DNA of 64,000 nt from positions 1,736,001-1,800,000 of the forward strand of contig JAYKYS010000024.1 of NCBI GenBank assembly GCA_036924285.1, read 5' to 3'. This DNA comes from Asterella californica. Lineage: Eukaryota > Streptophyta > Marchantiopsida > Marchantiales > Aytoniaceae. The position numbers were made by a program, and so were the translations under genes. The notes below the pieces were generated by a model, which worked only from the letters and a program-made list of their open reading frames with translations, did not search any database and had not been told where the DNA came from. Shown piece after piece: positions 58,153 to 64,000 of the stretch (position 1 is the stretch's first letter; every line of letters starts with the position of its first letter).

Positions 58153-58640
58153 GGGGCCTAGCTTAATTTTGCCTTCTTTCGAATCGCATAACTTCATCTC
58201 TGAATGTCCAAACGAAGTAAACAAGATGCCCATGGAAAGCTGACAAGGAGCTCTACCCATCTATGTGATAACAGTGAAGATCTAGAAGTTGCGCCAAAAT
58301 CTCGTAAGCTGGGGCCTAGCTTGTTTTCTCCATCTTTCGAGTCTTGTAACTTTTCCACTAGGCGTCCAAACGAAGTAGATGAAGTGCTTATGGAAAGCTG
58401 ACAAGGAGCTCTATCCACTGGTGCGATAAAAACAAAGATCTGAAGTGGTGCCAAAAACCCGTAAGCTGAGGCCTAGCTTATTTTCTCCATCTTTCGAGTC
58501 CTGTAACTTCTCCATTAGGCGTCCAAACGAAGTAGACAAAGTGCCTATGGAAAGCTGACAAGGAGTTCTACCCATCTATGCGATGAAAATGGAGATTTGA
58601 GAGTGTGCCAAAAACCCGTAAGCTGGGGCCTAGCTTGTCT
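58153..58640. repeat. 157-bp tandem repeats, three units and a partial
   Basis: Units start at ggggcctagctt or gaggcctagctt, at 58153, 58311, 58468 and 58625, so the period is 158, 157 and 157 bp. Each contains cgtccaaacgaagtag (or near form), then atggaaagctgacaaggag, then gtgccaaaaacccgtaagct. The last unit is cut off after about 20 bp, where the GC-rich hairpin block begins. Confidence 0.9.
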
Positions 58641-58719
58641 TCTCATGAGTGTCTTTGGAGCGACAAGTATCGAAGTTTGAATTTCAAGTAGGAGCCGGTC
58701 CACGAGACAACACCGTGGG

Positions 58720-59085
58720 AAACGGACGGCCGTCGGGGCTGGCCTCGGACGGACTGTCAACAAGGCAGTCCGCGGTGGTTGACCTGCTGGCCCCTCCGCG
58801 CGGGGATGCGCGATCCCTTATGTGGGGATGCACATCCCCTATGGGGCGACCTCCCGCGCCCTGGGAGGTTGACTGCCTCCGTGCGGAGGCAGTCCGTGGG
58901 AATGGGGTGGTGCCCCATCCGTGCGATGGTGAGGGGGCGGCACCCCCGATGGGGGGCTGCCTTCATATCCCCGCACAGGCGGGATATGGAGTGTGCGTCC
59001 CCGTGCAGGGGATGCGCACTTTCCTCTATGCGGGAAGGCGGCACATGCCGCGCGGATGGAGATCTCATCCCCATCCGGATGGGGT
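58720..59085. repeat. GC-rich cluster of about a dozen short perfect hairpins
   Basis: Stems seen directly: 58750-58772 (CGGACTG/CAGTCCG), 58803-58817 (GGGAT/ATCCC), 58824-58839 (GGGGAT/ATCCCC), 58849-58869 (ACCTCCC/GGGAGGT), 58871-58894 (GACTGCCTCC/GGAGGCAGTC), 58902-58918 (ATGGGG/CCCCAT), 58933-58947 (GGGGG/CCCCC), 58964-58988 (CATATCCC/GGGATATG), 58993-59019 (GTGCGTCCCC with a 2-nt bulge on the return), 59038-59051 (GCGGC/GCCGC) and 59069-59084 (loopless CCCCATCC/GGATGGGG). Also, 58725-58734 is the loopless palindrome GACGGCCGTC. Loops are 0-9 nt. Open frames on both strands here are by-products of the base composition. Confidence 0.9.
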
Positions 59086-59099
59086 CCCCATCTCTTTCC

Positions 59100-59660
59100 T
59101 GATCGGCGCGATTGCCAAGGGGTGCGCGTGGGAGTCCCCGGATGTGAGATCTTCCCAGTCTAACAGCAATGCGGGGCTTTCAAAGGGTGTGTGAATTGAG
59201 TCGATCCGCGTGAGGAGAAAGGACTCGATCCGTGTGCTACCAGTGGATGCGCGATATTGAGGAGGCATGCCGAGGGGTGGTGTCCTAATGGGAAATGATC
59301 CAAGGGGTGTGATAGTGAGGAGGGTAGAGGTCGCGCGGATTGAATTTAAGCCTTCATTATCCAAGTGAGACAATTCCGAATTTTGTGGAGTGATAGGGAC
59401 TTCTCTAGTGAGAGAGTGCTCCGAATTAGAGATTTGAAAATTCCGTGAGTGACTTGGGTGATTTGGGTGAATTTCAGCTTGGGTGTGCGCATTCTGTGAA
59501 GCGGGGCTGGGCCTGGACCGTGGGAAGTGGATACTGCGCATGTTGCGGTTGAATAGTGAGGTGCTAGTCCGCTGGTTAGATTGCGGTCTAGCTCGCAAGC
59601 GCGGTCCTGATCTCTGGCTAGGTGGTAGTGTGTGGATTACTGAAGTCCTACCAGCTGTAG
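59100..59660 (-). other. Open but unrecognised Ser/Pro-rich frame next to the copia remnant
   Basis: The minus frame that holds the copia pre-integrase remnant stays open for another ~180 codons. It is rich in Ser, Pro, Thr and Arg and has no motif. It might be a degenerate linker, an inserted sequence that happens to be open, or an LTR. I do not call a function. Confidence 0.3.
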
Positions 59661-59663
59661 CTA

Positions 59664-59871
59664 CAAGCGCGGTTTGGTCAGCGACCAAAATTGAATTGCC
59701 GAGCATGTAGAGATCGTCGACGGTGGGGCAAGGAGCTAGCACTTGACCAAATCTGTCTTCAAGGTGACAGAATCCGTTGCCGATTAAGCACCAGCCGCCA
59801 TTGGCATCAAATTGCCGAGCTGAGAATAAATTCTTCTGCAAGGCGGTGTCGTGATGTGAATTATTCCACAT
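59664..59871 (-). pseudogene. Copia pre-integrase remnant
   Basis: The minus strand reads NLFSARQFDANGGW, then IGNGFCHLED, then GQVLA and DDLYMLGN. This is the stretch between the copia protease and the WHxRLGH zinc region (compare NLLSVGQL in Copia-1). Nothing copia-like continues on either side. The end TALVATAG resembles the place where Copia-2 pol begins (TLVTTTG next to 52207). It could be a displaced 5' part of Copia-2 or of a relative. Confidence 0.5.
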
Positions 59872-59885
59872 AGTGAATAATTCAC
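59856..59885. repeat. 11-bp perfect inverted repeat
   Basis: GTGAATTATTC and GAATAATTCAC flank an 8-nt loop. It marks the end of the copia remnant and the beginning of the region leading into the gypsy element. Confidence 0.9.
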
Positions 59886-60288
59886 CTCTCAGTTAGAAGT
59901 TAGTCTCTCTGAGTGAAGCTAAGACCTCAGAGAAGTCGATTCTGGAGGAAGTGTCCATTCAAAAATCTGAAAACACCACGGCGTAGGTCTCGTCGCGCTG
60001 ATCACCGTGGTATGTTCAAAAGTTGCAAACGGAGTTGCAGGCGAAAAGTTACTTGGGGTTCTTCTACAAGATTTCTGATACCGGGAATTTTACCATAAAT
60101 CAGAGTGAGTTCGAAAAATACTTTTTAGATTTTTCTCATGTAGATTGTAGTATGTAGTATTTGATTAAAATTCGAAATGTACAAAAAGAGCATGTATAGA
60201 GAAAGTTATGGCACTTCGTGTTAGCAAAGGAAAGACGAAATACCGCAGCTTTCTAGCATATTAGCTTAGAAACTGGTCTTCAAAACCA

Positions 60289-60369
60289 GTTGTGAGATCA
60301 GCTTCCGTGGTGTAGCTGAAAAACTTGTAGGGAGGAGGTCTCCGGATCAAATCCCTTCGGACTCACAAC
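60289..60369 (+). repeat. tRNA-like structure, possible SINE head
   Basis: An 8-bp perfect closing stem (GTTGTGAG at 60289-60296 with CTCACAAC at 60362-60369) encloses a 4-bp D-arm-like hairpin (CAGC/GCTG, 60299-60318). A B-box-like GGATCAAATCC (60344-60354, 9 of 11) follows. GTGGTGTAGCTGA resembles an A box, but A-to-B spacing is shorter than in normal tRNAs and no good anticodon arm is present. It is best read as a tRNA-derived sequence or mimic rather than a working tRNA. Confidence 0.4.
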
Positions 60370-60387
60370 CGGCTTGGAGTAGGCTGG

Positions 60388-60498
60388 CCCCTTCGGGGGA
60401 ATATGAGGGGCACCAAGTTGCCTAGGGGCGGGACACTAGATGTCCCTTAAACGTACCGTGAATGCGGGACGCCTCCGTCTACCCCTGCACTAGTGCAG
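60388..60498. repeat. Three short perfect hairpins in the gypsy leader
   Basis: CCCC-TTC-GGGG at 60388-60398, GGGACA-CTAGA-TGTCCC at 60430-60446, and the loopless palindrome CTGCACTAGTGCAG at 60485-60498. They are similar in style to the cluster at 58.7-59.1 kb. Confidence 0.85.
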
Positions 60499-61590
60499 TC
60501 ACCTAGTGTGGATGCTAGAGGGAGATTACCACCGGGTTTCGAAATGGACCTCTCACCTTCGGGTTGGCGGGGTAATTAGTACAAATTCGGTTGCGGCCCT
60601 CTAAGTCCTGGGGTAGCGAGATGGCATCAAAGATACTCCAAGTCGGTACCAATTCTTTTGTAGAAAAATGTAGAGTTCGAAATATTATTCACTTGGGTCG
60701 AAAAATCAAGTGAAACTGATACCTGAGGCCATACTTACGGCACTTCGAAGTTTAAGGGGGCCGGAAGACGCCAATGGTGATAACTCGAGATCCACGTGTC
60801 AGAACGAGGTGATTCCGGTGGCCAGAGGTAGCCGTGGTGGAGTTACTTCGGATGGACGTGGTAGATGCTGACTGTACGGCCGAAACGGTGGCCGTCCGTA
60901 CAAATGAACCTGCGTAGCTTAGTGAAATAGTCTTCTTACGTGTAGATATATTATCAGTGAGTTATTTTTCTGCTGCCATCTGTTTAGGGCGTCTTTTTTC
61001 CCTGCCAGGTGACACTGAGGGTTACGTAGGGTGGAGGAAAACCCAGAGGGGTGTACTCCAGAGAGAGAGAATTCTGAGTTCAGTTCATTGTCGACCATTA
61101 TCGCATTATCGCAGTTTGCCGATCTTCGAGCAGTGTAGAGCTTACCGTGCGAGAGCTATCGAGTAGAGAGAATCGAAGAGCTAGGAGAAGATTTTACAGA
61201 GGTTACGTCTGAAAAGAACTTCTGTCTGATCAGAGTTTTGATATCGAGGGATTGAAAGTAGAGAGCAGAATCGAGTAGAGAGGAGACCAAGAACTTGTAC
61301 GTATACTTTTCTGAATAGAAAACGGGAAGCTTCTAGGTGAACGCGCTGGTGCTTCACAGGAGCAGTTTTCTGATATTCTGAGTTGCTGAACGTGAGCTTT
61401 GCAATCTGATTGACCTGGAGTTGAAGATCTACTTGCACGCCGTGTGTTTTATCTTGACCAGATCGAGAACGTGGTGGTGTGTTCTCTTGCGATCCGTATT
61501 CCGTGTGTGGTTTTTCGTCCTCCTCTTCACGATCGTATCACAGCTAGAAGGTTCGCCCTTCCCAGGAAACTCTCGCCTCGACATACAATC

Positions 61591-61609
61591 TGGTGCTTCC
61601 ACTGAGAGG
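61591..61609 (+). promoter_or_regulatory. Candidate primer-binding site of the gypsy element
   Basis: TGGTGCTTCCACTGAGAGG begins with TGG, as expected for the complement of a tRNA 3' CCA. It lies three bases after an ...ACA that could end the LTR, and 51 bp before the gag ATG. The priming tRNA was not identified. Confidence 0.5.
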
Positions 61610-61659
61610 CTTCTTGGGGTGATTGACCGTCAAGTTGAGTTCCAAAGACGAAGAAGAAG

Positions 61660-64000
61660 ATGGATCGGAAGAGCGGAAGCGCTGCTGGTGCTACCTCTAC
61701 GGCTGCTGCATCTACGTTTGCTGCAGCACCTGCTGTTGCACCTGCGACTGCTGCGACATCTGCATCTGGTCTTGATACGGCCGAGATTCTGAAGACACTT
61801 GCGGCCCTGGTCCAACAACATCCGATCATTGGAGGTGGTGAGTTGAAGTCTACCAAGGCTTTGCAAGCAATTGTGAATAGATGCGGCAGATTTGATGGTA
61901 GAGATATTTCTAGGTATCTGCGTGAATACAGAGGAGAGATGGAACTAGTTAGAGTTACTGATGCTGAGATGATAGGGAGTTTTGAGTTAGCTGTAATCCC
62001 TGAGTTGCGAGACCAGGTTAGGGATGTACAGAGAAGAAATCTAGGTGTCTGGATGAGTTTCGAGCGATCTCTTCGAGAGGAGTTTCTCGAAGAAGATTCA
62101 GAGAGAGTCACTAGGAGAACATTTCTGGACTGGGTTGAGCAGCAACCTGGTCGGATGATGAGTCTGAATGAGATGCTGAGAGAGTTTGATCGGAGATACC
62201 GACAACTCTCAACTCTTGAGAGGATAACCTTAGACGCTAGGAAAACCGAGCTTTTCCTGCAAGCTACCGATGATGCTACGGCAGATCGGTTATGCTTTAT
62301 GTTGGCTGATCGATCTGCTGAAGGAGGAGTTACTATGGATTGGGGAAGAGTCGAGGACGCCGTTGCTGTACTAACAAGACAGAGGCGAGGAAGAGTGGCC
62401 GTGGGAGGACGTCCGCTTGCAGAAGTAACCGCGCAACCTCGCACTGCTCCTCAAGTACAGCAACCTCTGGCTCTTGCTCCGGCTCCTAGACCTGTTGTAC
62501 CGGCTGCAGTACCTTTGATACCAGTGGCGCCAGTTCCTGCACAAAGAGCACCGGTTCAGAGACCTGCAGAGAACCATGGACAGCAGAACCAGATCGAAGA
62601 CCTGATTCGGCAGATGAGAGAACTGAAGGTGGAGCTAACTGACCTGCAGAGACAGCAGCCACCGGCGCCTGCTGCTGCACGTCCAGGAGGTGCTCCTGTT
62701 CGTAGATGTATCTGGTGTGACAGTCAAGATCATTTCCGAGGGGACTGTCAAGAGCTCACGGCTGCTCTGCGAGATGGTGTGGTTCGCTACCAGAACGGTA
62801 GGCTACACCTTTCTTCTACTGGAGAGCCGTTAAGCACGCAGTTTGGACGAGGAGGCATGAGGAGTCTACCTCAGATTACAGCTGCTGCAACCGTACATGC
62901 ATTGATGGCACCACCGGTAAATCCTGATGTATATGCCGGTCACATTGAAGTTTCTTCTAGTCCTACGTTGCTAGATAGGACTACTGAGAAGAAATCTGTT
63001 CAAGTTCCTTCTGAAGTACTGAAGAGAGGGGCAGAAACTATCCGTAGGGTCACAGGGTGGAGAGATCCTGTTGATGCTGCGTCTATCAAAGCATTCTTGG
63101 ACGTGGATAGACACGTTCACTGGCAGGATGCTTCTGTGGAGGAGAAGAGACGGCGAGAAGCCTCTGAACTTGATACTGGAGTTCCGGAGGAGGTTGGAGA
63201 CAGACGGAGGGTCACGAGGAGACGAGCGGCTCCTCCCGAGGACATCCCTTCTACTTCTGCAGCTCCTCCACATGCACCAGGTCCGATGGAGGACGTGCAG
63301 AGATCCCAGCAGGAGCCAACGACTGCTGGGAGACGGTTTACTGCCCAAGAGAAGGGGAAGGGACCGGCTTACAAGTTGGCAGCTGATATCGAGACTTCAA
63401 CTGATCTCAAGAGTATCCTAGAGCAGAGAATACTTGACGCACGAATCGAGTTTTCTCTTCGGGAGGTTCTTGGTATTGCGAAGAGGGAGTTTCATGAACT
63501 GATCATCGACATCATCAAGCGGAAGAGACAGGTGATGTCCGAGCAAGTAGAAAATCAGATGATAGATGTGGTAGGAGCTTCTATGAATGATGCAGAATTC
63601 GGCAAGGTGCATTTTCAGGAGGCTGATGATACAGAGTACCAGCAAGAAGCGTTAGTTGCTGGTACCAACACTGCTGAGTTTGATGATGATGAAGCTGGCG
63701 AGGAGAGTCCAGCTACTGATAGTGACTTCAGGAAGAGACACTGGGCTCGTGCTACGACGGCTACACGAGTTCGTCTCGGAAGTCTTGAACCTGTTGCTGC
63801 GTTAGTTGATCACGGTTCAGAGATCAACATCATGTCACGGGAGGTGTACGAGAGAGGACAGTGGCCTATCGAACTGAACCATGGTTGGGTGCTACGAGCT
63901 GCAAACAACCAGAAGGGTGAGTTATACGGCGCTTGTCCCAACGTGAGAGTGAAGCTGGGTGATGTGGAGGTAGATCAACACTTCTTCGTGCAGTCTTCTG
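61660..64000 (+). CDS. Gypsy gag-protease polyprotein, runs off the window
   Basis: Starting at ATG 61660, the frame stays open to the last base (780 codons). An Ala-rich N-terminus is followed by a gag core (residues ~55-250, with MELVRVTDAEMIGSFELAV and FLQATDDATADRL). Next come a Pro/Gln-rich linker, a short coiled coil (QIEDLIRQMRELKVELTDLQ) and a CX2CX4HX4C knuckle starting at Cys350. The aspartic protease active site is LVDHGSEINIMS with Asp717. The DHGS form instead of DTG/DSG is, to my knowledge, seen in other plant gypsy-like elements. RT, RNase H and integrase would follow beyond the window. No frameshift or stop is seen, so this copy may be young. Confidence 0.88.
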   Translation, partial: MDRKSGSAAGATSTAAASTFAAAPAVAPATAATSASGLDTAEILKTLAALVQQHPIIGGGELKSTKALQAIVNRCGRFDGRDISRYLREYRGEMELVRVTDAEMIGSFELAVIPELRDQVRDVQRRNLGVWMSFERSLREEFLEEDSERVTRRTFLDWVEQQPGRMMSLNEMLREFDRRYRQLSTLERITLDARKTELFLQATDDATADRLCFMLADRSAEGGVTMDWGRVEDAVAVLTRQRRGRVAVGGRPLAEVTAQPRTAPQVQQPLALAPAPRPVVPAAVPLIPVAPVPAQRAPVQRPAENHGQQNQIEDLIRQMRELKVELTDLQRQQPPAPAAARPGGAPVRRCIWCDSQDHFRGDCQELTAALRDGVVRYQNGRLHLSSTGEPLSTQFGRGGMRSLPQITAAATVHALMAPPVNPDVYAGHIEVSSSPTLLDRTTEKKSVQVPSEVLKRGAETIRRVTGWRDPVDAASIKAFLDVDRHVHWQDASVEEKRRREASELDTGVPEEVGDRRRVTRRRAAPPEDIPSTSAAPPHAPGPMEDVQRSQQEPTTAGRRFTAQEKGKGPAYKLAADIETSTDLKSILEQRILDARIEFSLREVLGIAKREFHELIIDIIKRKRQVMSEQVENQMIDVVGASMNDAEFGKVHFQEADDTEYQQEALVAGTNTAEFDDDEAGEESPATDSDFRKRHWARATTATRVRLGSLEPVAALVDHGSEINIMSREVYERGQWPIELNHGWVLRAANNQKGELYGACPNVRVKLGDVEVDQHFFVQSS

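Larger units (their letters stand above)
59886..61590 (+). repeat. Leader and probable 5' LTR of the gypsy element
   Basis: This 1.7 kb upstream of gag has no supported gene. If the primer-binding site at 61591 is right, an LTR ends at ...ACATACA (about 61587) and its start lies somewhere in this stretch. I could not place it because the 3' LTR is outside the window. The 60285-60500 part is GC-rich and highly structured (tRNA-like fold, palindromes), unlike the AT-rich DNA around it. Confidence 0.4.

Noticed and set aside
57180..58640. Repeat arrays considered as a CRISPR-like structure
   Set aside because: Unit size, unit-to-unit divergence across the whole unit and lack of unique spacers are those of ordinary tandem repeats, and the DNA is eukaryotic.
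58649..59194. A 181-codon plus-strand frame (and overlapping frames on both strands) in the GC-rich block
   Set aside because: Frames on both strands are open only because of high GC and the hairpins; the translation has no domain or normal composition.
60074..60082. tctgatacc, the reverse complement of the common initiator-tRNA primer-binding core GGTATCAGA
   Set aside because: Only nine bases match, the preceding bases do not look like an LTR end, and the copia 3' LTR ends found do not recur here.
60274..60292. An anticodon-arm-like hairpin AACTGGT-CTTCAAA-ACCAGTT that would have a UCA anticodon (tRNA-Sec)
   Set aside because: No D arm, acceptor or T arm lies at the right distances, and land plants are not known to use selenocysteine insertion.

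Overview
This is land-plant nuclear DNA. The evidence is a GT/AG-intron gene family of LRR-Roc-COR (Roco) type, plant-type Ty1/copia and Ty3/gypsy retrotransposons, and a plant L1-type LINE with a CCHC ORF1. The Roco family and the style of the LINE ORFs suggest a bryophyte, perhaps a liverwort, but that is a recollection-based guess that I could not check. No protein-coding gene other than the Roco pair and the transposable elements can be supported.

Layout. 1-1689: the 3' end and 3' LTR of a (+) LTR retrotransposon. 3134-16715 and 25017-36500: two direct copies of one segment. Each holds a three-exon Roco gene on the minus strand (exon 1 LRR, exon 2 Roc GTPase plus COR, exon 3 coiled coil plus C-terminal domain), about 5 kb of homologous upstream non-coding DNA, and a small relic of a third Roco C-terminus at the downstream end. 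Each copy carries a different single-base frameshift: copy A just inside exon 3, copy B inside the Roc domain. Between the copies (16716-25016) is AT-rich DNA with a foldback (MITE-like) element, paired palindromes and several tRNA-promoter-like (SINE-like) spots.

37403-44601: a 7.2-kb L1-type LINE with a 13-14 bp target-site duplication, a polyadenylation signal and a poly(A) tail. Its ORF2 has lost the middle of the reverse transcriptase. 44616-48913: AT-rich DNA without genes. 48914-56640: two minus-strand copia elements. A better-preserved one (Copia-1, 52213 to about 56.6 kb) is joined by its 3' LTR to the pol reading frame of a decayed one (Copia-2, 48914-52207), which suggests nesting.

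56640-59660: an unusual GC-rich and repetitive block with a degenerate tandem array (unit 152-183 bp), a cleaner 157-bp tandem array, and about a dozen short perfect hairpins within about 360 bp (58725-59084). 59664-59871: a small copia pre-integrase remnant. From about 59.9 kb to the end: the 5' part of a (+) gypsy element. It has a long structured leader with a tRNA-like fold, a candidate primer-binding site at 61591, and an uninterrupted gag-protease frame from 61660 that runs off the window.

The Roco proteins would be cytosolic multidomain GTPase scaffolds. The rest is transposon biology. The least explained signals are the hairpin cluster at 58.7-59.1 kb and related loopless palindromes elsewhere (14674-14716, 18468-18539, 60430-60498).
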